64,000 nucleotides of DNA from Babylonia areolata (lineage: Eukaryota > Mollusca > Gastropoda > Neogastropoda > Buccinidae), in assembly GCF_041734735.1 (NCBI RefSeq), contig NC_134876.1, forward strand, positions 85,945,732 through 86,009,731, given 5' to 3'. The translations under genes and the position numbers were made by a program. Below the pieces are notes generated by a model, which saw nothing but the letters and a program-made list of their open reading frames with translations, was not told the origin of the DNA and ran no database searches. Shown piece after piece: positions 1 through 12,000 of this stretch. The stretch's first letter is position 1; each line of letters starts with the position of its first letter.

Positions 1-83
1 ACGTAGGCCGGGTGCAGGCTGTGGGAGTGCATGGGCAGGTGCTGGTGGGAGTAGGTGTGCTGGTGGAACGTTCCTGCTGCCAC
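1..83 (-). CDS. ZSWIM8: ZSWIM8 coding exon 22, partial (residues 1621-1647 onward)
   Basis: It starts after acceptor gtgcag at 84 and encodes VAAGTFHQHTYSHQHLPMHS, then HSLHPAY, to the window edge. The His/Pro/Tyr-rich composition corresponds to the PHMP/HPAF region of the human protein. The remaining C-terminus lies outside the window. Confidence 0.9.
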   Translation of the reverse strand, partial: MAAGTFHQHTYSHQHLPMHSHSLHPAY

Positions 84-3000
84 CTGCACATCCAACAATA
101 CAGAGAAACCACACGCTTGCAGTTTATACGAGCTCGATAGCTGCTCAATCACAGTTTAAAGGACGGTTAGTGTGTGGAATGCAATCCTGAAATGTCGACA
201 GGTGCTCATGTAATCATAAAAGATGGCAGTGCAGAAAGCAATCCTGAAGTGTCCAAACTAATCGCCATACTATCTACAAAACTCACTGACAGTATTCGGC
301 TCAAAAGGCACTTGTACAATGACACATACACACTTGGACAACATCACACACACTGTTTAAAACAATCACACATATACACATGCACACAAACTCACACATA
401 TTTCAAGCAGCTGTTCCCATCCCCACCATGCACTCACATAGTTATAGGCAGCGGCAGGGATGTAGGCGGAGGCAGGCAGTTGGCCTGCCCCATGGGGCGT
501 GGCTTGGGGCAGGGGGTAGGGCAGGACCACAGCCTGGGTCAGACCTGTGGAGCTGTGGGACAGGAGCTGGGGGCTGGAGGTGGGCGGTGCCTGGCTGACC
601 ATGCCCGCTGCCACAGCAACGGCAGGGGGTTGAGAGTAGTGGACGGTGGCCAGGGACACGGGGCTGGACCGCTCCACCACCACTCCGTTGCTGACCTGTT
701 GCCAGGCACACACACACACACACACATACACACACACTTGAACTACTGTAATCTACTTCATTTTCACAAAGCTGAAAAAACAAAAAGATCACGAAAGCCC
801 ACTCTTACGTCAACTTCATTGGCTATTTACCCACCCATTATAGAATTCAGAACAAAACTGGCATACTGGCTTATTGCCACTATGAAACATCTCTCTCATC
901 TTATTTGTCTTCTGTCCTTAATACTTGTACCCCTTCCTGTTCTCTATGACTTCTGGAGAAAAGCTCCTTAATGAGTTCTCAAAACGTCTTCAAAGACAAC
1001 TGGCCATACGGCCTTTCAGTATCAAGCACCTTCTGTCTGGAATTCTCTTCCTTTGGATCTCAGTCACTTACCACTGCTGTCCTCCTTCAAAATAAATGTG
1101 AAAACCCACCTGTTCAAACTGGCCTTTGGATGTGACAAAGCATAGCTGTCTGTCAGCCACCACCCCCACCCCATCTCATTGAAATCATCAGGTAGTGAGG
1201 GTGGGTGGTGGATGTTTACTGTAAGCATACGCATGTGCAAGCATGTGTGTGCTCTGTGAGTGTGCGAGTGTGCATGTGTGTGTGCGTATGCAGGACATAC
1301 TTTGTGCCTTTTCGTGTGCATGCTTGCATGCATGTGTGATTGTTCCCATCTGCAGTTAGTAGTACTGTATTGGTGTATACATATATATCCCCCCCCCATG
1401 TGTTGTGGTATGTTAAAATGCACTTCTGTAGATCCCCATCCCCCTCTGTCCCAAACATGCATAAAAACTGACCTGTGGCAGAGGCATGGCTGCTCCAGCC
1501 ACGACGGGGCTGTCTGTCTCACGTCGCTGAGACGTCGACGCGGACTGAGAGTTGTTCCCAACCTGTACGTCTCCAGCAGGGTTGGCTGGTCCCGCCTCCT
1601 CGGCCATCTCGTACCAATGACGGGCCACTTCAAAGAGGACCTCCGGGAAGACCCCGCCCCCCTCCGCAGCTTGCTCCACTGCCAGGCACGCTCGCTCCAG
1701 CATGTCCCAGCTCTGCTCCCGGCACTGGTACAGTGCTCTTTGGACCTGTCAAGTACAGCTGTGGTTGTATGTATCCATGATGACTGCAAGCGATGTGTGT
1801 GTGCACGAGTCTGTATACACATGCACATTGCACACACACATGTATACAACATTGTATACTAGAATAAAGAAAATTTAATCCTTTGACCCCTCTTGGTGCA
1901 TGGAGGATAGACATTAGCAAAATATGCACTACTGTAACAATAGGATTCATTAAAAGTGAACTAAGCTAATTTCATCCAATGCCCTCAAGTGCACGCACAC
2001 ACACATTCACATGCGCTTGTAAACAAAATACACAAGCACACTATACATAAATCCATGTATTGTATAGCAACACTTGTGCGTGTCTCAGTGTGCGTGCATT
2101 TGTGGGCACAAGCATATGTGGGAGTGCATCTCCAATAGCAAACAGCGGCTATCCTAAATTTAATTCATACACATTATTTTTTTTTCCCAAAAAGTTAAAC
2201 CACTTACTCCAATCCTAAAAGTCTTGGAAGCTTTTTAAAAAATAAAAACATAAATCTTACGTTTTGTCGCAGCAAAGTATGTGCACACACGCAAGAAGAG
2301 AAAAGCATGAACGCATGTTCACACTCTTCACTTCCCACGTACCTCTGAAGGATTCAAGGCATGTGCGTGCGGTAGACAGGAGAGAGCCAGCTCCGCAGCT
2401 ACGCGCACCATGGTCGGGTCGCGACCCCTGGACGCCCTGTCAGCCAGGGATGCCACCTCTGGCGGCGTGAGGTGACCCTCCCAAGTGTCAATGATGATGC
2501 GAATCGCTGCACTTCCTATCTCCATGGCTTGACCTGTCATCCAAGTGAGAAATTGTGTTGATGTTCACTAATTTCATTCAGCTTTGGTTTACACTGCTGT
2601 CCATATTACAGCTGATATGCAGCATATTTAATTAAAATCAATCAGTCATGAGTACCTCAGACCCCTAATCAAAACTCACAAAAGAGGTTTACAAGGTTTT
2701 ACCACAATTCAGTATGTTCAGTTCATTTTGTGCGCTTTGAAGAACAGGTAAATACAGCTTTTGTACAGAAAGCATTTTGTACTGACTCATCATGTGGCGT
2801 ACAACAGACATGAAATGTAACTGTCTCATATACCTGATGATGCGAACTGATTGTTGTTTTTAAACCCAAAACAAAGTGATCAATCTCAAGGGAGTTTTTG
2901 CAGTTACTTTTTGTCAGTGCTAGAGTTTACACACATTAAAACCACATGCAATGGCAATAGACAAATGTCCATCACTTCAGAAAGAAGTGTAATTATGCTC

Positions 3001-6000
3001 CATTGAGCAAAGACAATCTACAACAGATTAAAACAAGACTTGGAATGTAAAACATTAAACAGCCAATATATCATAGTAATATTCGCTCTTACAAGGACAC
3101 ACCTCCTCAGTTTCAGTTTCAGTAGCTCAAGGAGGCGTCACTGTGTTTGGACAAATCCATATACGCTACACCACATCTGCCAAGCAGATGCCTGACCAGC
3201 AGCGCAACCCAACGCGCTTAAAGTCTTAACTCCCGAGAGCAAGGTTTCGGTTCTAGCTCCGCCCCTTTTCTCTGCATTCAAATTTTGTATTACGTGTAGC
3301 TGACACATTTTGTACTTTCCAAAGTCAATTCAGGTCTAGATTGGAAGCTGCTAGGCAAATCTCACTCTCTGCCATAAATGAAGCCAAACCGTAGCTTTAT
3401 TAGGCTTTTATTTTGAATAAACCTTCACCGACGTCACAGTGTCAGACTCTGGTGAGAAACTGGCTTGATTCAAATCGCCCGCCATTTATAGTCCGGTTCA
3501 GGCTTTAAGCCAAGCCTCCTCAAGCCAATGCTGCTTAGTGCTTCCCATCATCAGTCCTTCATTTTTAATACTTTGCACCCTGAGTACTGGTTCAGTACTG
3601 ATTTAAGTGTAGCAGCAAGTTGCCTCCTTGACCCTGGGCCAAGCATGGACTTTTCCGTACTGTAGTGGACAAATTCAGTTTCACTCTCCCGACGAATTGT
3701 ATTTTCACTGGATATTCTCACTGGGAGCTTTTAGCTTGTTGGCCTTAGCCTCTGTATTGTTCGCCAGCGTTTTCAAAGGGACTGAGTGTGTTTTTGATGA
3801 TGTTTGTGTGTTTTGTGTTATAAAGTATGGCTTCGACAGTGCACTCAACTGTTGTTAAGGCTGGTTCACAGTAACTGAGGTGAACACGCCACTAATGATT
3901 TACAATGCTTTTATAAAAATTTCCCCAAGCTCACCAGCAATCCAAGAGACGTGAGAAGAGTAGGTCCTTGACAACCAGTTGGGAGACACGCAGTTGCTGA
4001 GCCCCAGGGCATACAGGCCAATCTGAAACGCGCACAGGTGGAGGTGGCGGTGGGGGCCGGAGTGGGGGGTGGAGGAGGAGGGCTGGGTGAAGAGGGAGGT
4101 GGCGCTGCTGCCCCCGGCCTTCAGCAGCACCGTCTTGGCCAACTCAAACATGAAGTGGGCCGAGGCTTCACTGGGCTGGTTGGGTACCGTGGGCATGATC
4201 CTCGTCTTGCCCTTGTACCTGAAGCGGGCGTTAACAGGAAAAATAATGATGTTTGTGGTTTTTTGTTTTTGTTTTTTTTGTTTGTTTGTTTTTTGTTTTT
4301 TTATTTCCACTTCTCTTTCATTTCCACTTCTCTTTTCTGCATGAAAAAGAAAAGAAATAAAGGAAAGAAATCACAGGTTTCATAAACAAAAATGCCTTTC
4401 AAGAGAGATGAAATCAAGTCAGCTCAAACTGGAAGACAATATTGTAAGCACGTTTGAAAAATTTGTTTCTAACTGCTGTCAGTAATGCGGTCACTCATTT
4501 CTTGTTCTGTTGTTTTGTTTATTGTTTGTTTACTTTTTGTGAGTGTGTTGTTGTATATGTGTGTCTTAAAAACCTTCTTTCGGGTTGAATATTAACACTG
4601 ATTCCGAAAAAAAAGAAGAAAATGAAAATAAAGATATCAATTATGATAAGGAAGAACATGTCAATGTCACAAATCTGTGGGGTGGTGATTTTTTTTTTCT
4701 TTCTTTTTTTGTTTGTTTCTTTTGCTTTAAAATCAAAAGTATGTAGATTTTGCTTTAAAAGTATAAAGCAAACTTCAGAAATTGTTAAGCACTATTCATC
4801 TGTACCTATCATATGACATATATTCGTATCAATATCATGGATATTGACACTGAATCCCTGTGATTGTGACCGAATACTACATGCTCTGTTCTCAATAATT
4901 CTCTTGCTGTCTGAGTCTTCATGGGTCATTTTCAAATAGAAGCTCCAAATGTTAAACAGTCTGTCTTTCTGCTTTTTCATTTAAAAAAACAAAAGCATTC
5001 CTAAAATACTGGAAAGCCTTGTAAACTGTTTTCATTCCATGAACCCTGGAGCATATTTTCCTTGCAATGCAAGACCTTGATATTTGACATTTGATCACAG
5101 CGGAAGTCATGCCATACAATAATATATGCATGTTTATCTCCAGTATTTACCTCAGTCCCTTGATGCCAGTAGAGGACATTCTGTTGTCAGCCAACAGCTG
5201 CTGGGGCAACATTCTGGCCATGTAGGGAGTTAATGGGCTGCACACACACAAACACACACACACACACACACACAACATGCGCACGCAGAGGCAAGCCATA
5301 CCATACCTTAAAATTCAACATACTTAAATTAGCAAAAGCACACAGGAACATGCACACACTTTCCCAAATGCTACGTTTCATTGTTTTGATGTATTCTGCT
5401 GCAAGAGCAGGGTTGGTTGTTTTTTTTCTGGCAATAGAAAGAGTAGAATCAAGTGCAACCAACCAGGTGTATTAAATTCCACCAAGAACGGAAGGGTTGG
5501 CAGGTCTATGACGTCATAGTAGTTGGGTGTGGGTTCTCCTGTTTAGCTCTTCACAAGGCACAGCATATAATCCAAAATGACCCAACACATTTGTAATCCT
5601 GTCAGTTTCCTGTTCTCAAATACCATCCCAGACCTATGGGAGTGAAAAATAGGAGGGAAGCTTGGGGGGTGGGGGTGTGGGGGAGGTTGGGGTGAGAGGG
5701 GAGAAGGGGCTGAAATGATACAATTTAGTAATGATAGAGAACAGTAAATAGTTTCTGAGATACATCTTGCACGTAAAATATTACTGGACTTTGAAGAATT
5801 CAGATTTCTAACATGGAAAACACACATGCACGACCACACACACACACTATAATAACAATAATAGCATATCTACAGAGCACTTTCAAACCATTCCCAATGC
5901 TTTACAATAATAACACTTCAGTCTGACATAAAGCACACAAGAACACTCTCACAAACACAAATGCCCCCCCCCCACCCCCAAACACACGCACGCACACACA

Positions 6001-9000
6001 AACATACACCAAAAAACCCCAACAAACCACCACCCAACCAATCAATCAAAACCTCTTCTCCCCCTGTCCCCTCACCTCTCCACTTAGTGAACTTTCTCAG
6101 ACTCTGGTCTGACTCGCAGACCATTCTAAGTTTAATTTTCAAGACGATAATCTAATTCATTACACACTACATATTGCCTTAAAGTCAAGTGCAAAACTTC
6201 AGTAATGTGACAATTAAGCATATAATTTCATACTGTAATCTGATGAAGCCTTAACTGCACAAAAGTGTTTCACCACAACTGACTGGGAACATTATGTTTT
6301 TGACTTTGGCATTCATTATCAGTTGTTTCACTAGTCAGATTATGATTTCTCTTTTATGAAGTCGATTTAAGTAATTTTCTGTAACTGTACGTAAATATTC
6401 ATTTCAAATTCCACCCTCCATCTACTAGGTTTACTCCAACTCACCATTCAAATCCCTCCCCCTCCTCTTCTAAATGATAACACGCAAGTGTAAAAATCAA
6501 TATCTAACAAAATGTCTACAATCACCAGCATATGTGATGGGACATTGAACAAAATGCCTCCTCCTCACCTCTCCACATCCCTGTGGGCGGTGCGAGCCAT
6601 CTTGTCCCCAGAGCTGGAGGAGCCAAGGGAATCACTCTCCCCACTGCTGCCGCTATCTGACCCCGGCCCCTGGTGCTTGCCAAAGTTGCGTCGCACCAAG
6701 GTCGGTGAATTGTCACTGGAGGTCGTCTCCGGAGCACTGCTGTCAATGCTGGCCATGCCTGCATAGAGATGAGGAAAGGACAAACCAGGCCAGTGATGGA
6801 ATGTAGAAAAACATGTGAATCCAATATAATTTCAGCAGCTCCTTTAACCCTCTGCCCCCCTGAATCGCCCAATATGGCCCACCAGAAGTGCCCTGTTCAA
6901 TCCCTGAACCACCTAGTATAGCCCGCTGAACAGTGTTCATTCACCTTTACTTTCACTTTTAGCTATCCCATAATGCACCGAAAGCGGAAGTACATTTGTT
7001 ACTTCCTTCCACGCCCCCATTTTGAAGTTTAAAGCATGTGGATCAGTTAAGAAGTTTCTGAGCCATGAAATTTGAAGCTGATGATTCTTTTGGACAAAAG
7101 TGGCTGAGAATGATTGATTAGACATGCCTTAAAGCATGGGCAACTGTTACAATGAGGCATCTTTATTTGCAGCTGAGTATTTAGAGAAAGAAAAAACAAG
7201 TGCACACACACACACAACAGATCACTCAGTGAGTTTCAGTTTTCATTATCTTCAACGAACACAGAGCTTGAAACTTTTTCATGAACGTGCCGTTTTCTTT
7301 AAAAACTATTCTTCACAAACAAAATGTTCCCAAAATACTTGTATATAAAACTATGATATTTTCTGCATACCATGAGCTGTCTTCTGCAACAAAATAAATA
7401 CAGCCTTAATTTATATGATTTTTTGTTGTTGTTGTTTGTTTGGTATGTGTGAGTTCAGTGCAGAGTTACTTCCCTTCACACAGGATTTAGAAATTAATTG
7501 GAATTTTTCTGTCTGGGAACCGAGGGTTAAATCTTGTATTTTGATTACACAAGTGGCATTACCTGACATTCCACAGGCTATCTGGAGTCCGGATTAATTT
7601 AGTACATTCGTTTTCTCCGCATAGGCGGATAGTAGTTTGCACAGGACAGGAATGTCAGACCCCTGCCGGAGTCTGCACTAGTGGGTCACAGTTAAGTATG
7701 TGTTGTTAAATACATATTTTCAACAGAGAATCGCTGCTGCAGTGTCTTAATTCCTAATTTTCTCAACTTGAAAATTGATTGGAACATAAGTGGTGTACCT
7801 TGTGATGGTTTCTTCTTCATTCCCAGACATCGGATCTTGGCTTCCAGGGCCTTGAGGTCATCTCCCTCCTCTTCCAGGGCTGAACTGTCTGTGTCTTTAC
7901 CGCTGTACAAGGCACATGCACAGGAAAAAACATTAACCAACAGTTACATTCACACTATGCTAAACACAGACAGACAAATCATTTACAAACTACTCAAATG
8001 TATGCAATCATTCATACCCACAAATTCCTTGACATACACATGCACACACACACATGCATACAAACATACACAAAACATACTGAGCCCTGCAGACCTGATC
8101 ATAATTTTGTGGATGCAAAACACATAAAGTGTCCAAAATAAAAGAATCTAATGCTTACACAACAGTAAAAACTGAGCACAAACATCACAATAAACTCCAA
8201 ACCTAAACGCATCATTCGCACTTGAAACCTGACAACAATCTCAAAACTGATCAGGCAAAAATAGTTATCTTTTATGATAAGGATAATAATAATAATTGTA
8301 CAAAAAATATATTAATAAGTGCTTCCAAACTTCTCCAAGAGCTTAACAATAATATGTCAGACAGACATAAAACACACACAAAAAAATACAAGAACACTCA
8401 CACTGAATCCAAAAAAATAAAAAACAAAACAAAACAAACTAGGCACATGCAAATGAAAAAAATTTCCCACTCACCTGTTATACCTGAGACAATAGGTGGT
8501 CTTGGGCCTGGCACCACCGTTACCGTTCCCACCCGTCAAGAGACCACTCGTGCTGCCGCTGTTGCTGGAGGGCAACGACTGCGTGGGGGTGACGTCGTTG
8601 CTGGACTCCGTGTCTGCTGCCTCTGCCGCAGCGGAGCAGTCTCTGCCGGCCACGCCAGGGCCCGCCCCCATCCCACGGTCCCCGTGGCGGTGAGAGGCGG
8701 CGATGGAGTGGGGCTGGGAGGCCGAGTAAGTGCGGGAGGAAGATGGCACAGGGGTACTGCAGGATGGACTGTCTGTGTGGACGGAACTCGGAGGGGCTGC
8801 GTGGGGGCTGCCAGGGAGAGGGTGGTGGGCCGCGGAGGCTGTGAACGGGATGCAGGAGGAGGAGGAGGCGGCGGAGGAGGAGGCGGAGGAGGAGAAGGTA
8901 GATGAGCGCGAGTTGAGGTAGGTGACAAGGCTGGGGGCTTTGTACTGGCTGTTCACCTCCTTGTCCAGCAGCTTGTCCATGATCTGACGACACCAACCAT

Positions 9001-12000
9001 CCGCCCCATCAAATCGTAGTGTGAACTCTTTGCTAAGGAGTTAGGATTTTTTTTCCACCCCAAAAGTTAACCTTAATTTACACATACTTACAGGGACTCA
9101 CTGGTGCAAACTCCTGCAGAGGTCTAATTCCTGTTCTGTGTGAAATACTACTCTGTATAGTGGAGAAACCAACAGTACTTGCAGCTAGTAGCTTCACTTA
9201 GTGCATAGCCTTGTGTTTACATATGCAGCATCCTCTTTAGCACTTACATTTTTCAATATTTTCACCACACTAAAATCTTCCCTCCAAAATGTTTAACTTT
9301 ACCAGAAATTATTAAGCTGCTGGCATTCTTTCGTTTTTTGCATTTTCTCTTACACTCACCATTTTCAAGAAATATTATGGTTATCTATATCCTATCAAAA
9401 CTGGCTCAAAACTAATAGTTCTACACTCAACTATCTGTAGTTTCATCAATCTGAATCTCCTCTTCTCACCTATCTTTATTTCATTAACAGGCTGATTCTG
9501 CAAAGCTTTCCTTTACAAACTCTTTGCCATTTCTTACCTTGCTAAGTTTGACAATGTCTTCCTTGTAGTGGACAAGCATGGCAATAGCCAGTTCCCCTCT
9601 CTGACGCCGAAGACTTTCGCACAGCAGCGGATGTTCAGCCTCAGAGATGTTGGCCTTCAGGCCAAGGGCAGTCACAGCTGCTTCGAAGCCAAGCTTTTCA
9701 TCCGCTGCTGTGTGCACTGGAAAAAAAAACAATAACAAATTTCAACATAGCTTTCTGTCCATGTCATTCACAATGTTGTCTGCCACCTGCTAGTCCTGCA
9801 AAAGTATGAGACTATTCTTTGTTTTAACAGTAACTTGAAAATAAAACAAACAAAATCAACAACACCAAACAGGACACAAGCACTACATGACTGTTGCCAT
9901 AAGGAGCAGAGCAGTGTTGTTATGTTTCACTAACTGATAATAATGTTATCAACTACTTAAAGTTTCTGTTTTAAAGAAGAGAAAAACAAAACTTCCACGT
10001 TTCAAAATGAAAATAAAACAGAAAGGAGACACATAATATTACCATTTCGTCTTCCATCACATCTCCACTCATTAATAAAGTGAATGATCATGACTTCTGA
10101 GAAACTCAGAGTCTGTGTAAATCACAATTACCTTATTACATATCTCTCTGATATAAATGGTTACAACTTACAAGTTACATTATAAAAGCTACATGAATGT
10201 TTACAAAAAAAAACAATTGTTATTACTGTAAATAGTTGCCCTATCACAAGATTCATTTTTTTTAATTGAAACATAATTATCCCCCAGCAAAATCAGAATA
10301 AAGTGTTTCACATTTCTCTCTCTAGTATGACCACATTGGAGACACTCACAAGGCAAACACAGAGCCTCAAAGATGAAGGTGGCTAGAGTCAAAGGCAGGA
10401 GAGCATCTCCCCGGGACTTCAACGTTCCGTCCCGTAGCTGCTCAGCTCGGGACTGAAGCTCATCCATCATCTGACGACCCAGCGGGATCTTCTTCAGCAG
10501 CTGTAGCAGCTCTGACTCTTGGTAAGCCAGCTTCACCTGAAAACAGAGATGGGAATTAAAAAAAAAAATCAAGGGACAGTGTTTAGCTTTACTTCAGGAC
10601 TACCTTTATTTTCAGACAATGCAAAAAAGATACAAATGAAAAAAACAAAAAAACTAGAAACCCCCCCTCCCCCCCAAAAAAAACCCCCAACAAAACAAAA
10701 AAAAAAGTTTTGCTTCAGGACTACCTTTATTTTAAAACAATGTGATAATAAAAAAAACAGCTACTCCAGGATTATCTTTATTTTAGGACACTGTGAACAT
10801 AAACATCAGCCTCTCTCCAGGACTACTTTTATATTCTAGAATAATGTGAACACAAAAATCAGCTTTGCTTCAGGACTACCTTTATCTTAGGACAGTATCA
10901 CTTGGGACAACCTTTTTCTCAGGACAATGTGAACACAAAAAAGATTGATTTACTTCATGACTACCTTTACTTTAGGACAACATCGAAATCAAATCTTTAA
11001 CCATGAGCTGTTTTGCCCACACACAAAAAAAAGAGAAATACAATAAAATCCAAATCAAGAAAAGACATTTCACTGTTTATTACCTGGCAGAAAAATAAAG
11101 CTTTCTTCCACAGTACAAAATAACAATGAACATGCACTGCAATGCACAAATTTGAATTACTGAAATAAATTTTTTTTTAATCTGACCTCAAGGGCTTTGC
11201 AAGACGCAGGAGGTCTGGCTAGTTCCATGCCAAACATGCCCATTTTGAAGGCCAGGTAGTGACACTCTGTGTCCTCCGACAGCACACTGCAGAGGAACGA
11301 GGCCTTCGCCAGTGTAGAGCTGGCCAGGAGACTGATGCTGTTCAACGCCTTTTTCTTCTTTGCTGTTCACATAATTAAAAAGGTATGCCCTATAATTCAA
11401 TGAACAGGGGAAATGTTCACATAATTAAAAGCCTCAAGGTATGACTATAATTCACTAAACAGGGCAAATGTTCACATAATTAAAATGTATGACTAATTCA
11501 CCAATCAGGACAAAATGCTCCCCAAATGCACAGATGCACACACCGTCCTAACTAAATGGTGATACACTCTAAAAACTACCGGTATATGAAAATAATGCAT
11601 GGTCAATGACATAAAATATTTTTCAACTGAAATAATTTTTTTTTCCAAGACATATTTTACCTGACCATTCAGCACACCTTCATCCAACTGGATGCAGTGT
11701 CTCCATGCCAACAATCAACAAAATGTTATACATTTTCCAGGCCTTTTCTAGAGCAAACAGAAAATGTTCCATGCCACACAAAGCCAAAACCAACAAAAAA
11801 ATTGTCTGCTACAATGTTGATGAAAGAGACTAGTAGGTATCCCAGTATGGATGTTAAATTTGATTTTCATCACTTTATGTTTTTTCAATTTTCTTTTTAC
11901 ATTAAGCTCTTTGATGAATGGTACTAGCCAAAGGTTTAATCAAAATTCTAAGACTTTTCCAGACCCTGAAGGTCAAAACATACTTTACCAAGACTTTTCC

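Larger units (their letters stand above)
4219..6568 (-). other. ZSWIM8 intron 17
   Basis: 2.3 kb with T-rich tracts next to exon 18, a (CA)n array and a LINE tail fragment. A G-rich run (plus strand, 5660-5700) is the only other oddity. Confidence 0.85.

Noticed and set aside
174-971. 265-codon open frame on plus
   Set aside because: It overlaps ZSWIM8 exon 21 on the other strand and is stretched by CA repeats; no family resemblance.
1064-1852. 262-codon open frame on minus across ZSWIM8 exon 20
   Set aside because: It is in a different frame from the conserved exon; the repeat-derived ends (THTHAHSHTH) show it is a shadow.
8480-8486. Alternative donor GTATAA for ZSWIM8 exon 15
   Set aside because: Weaker than GTGAGT eight bases on. 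It gives the same phase only by also changing residues at the joint, so it cannot be fully excluded but is less likely.
8222-8905. 227-codon open frame on plus
   Set aside because: Antisense of the GC-rich exon 15, ending in poly-Gly; an artefact of low-complexity sequence.
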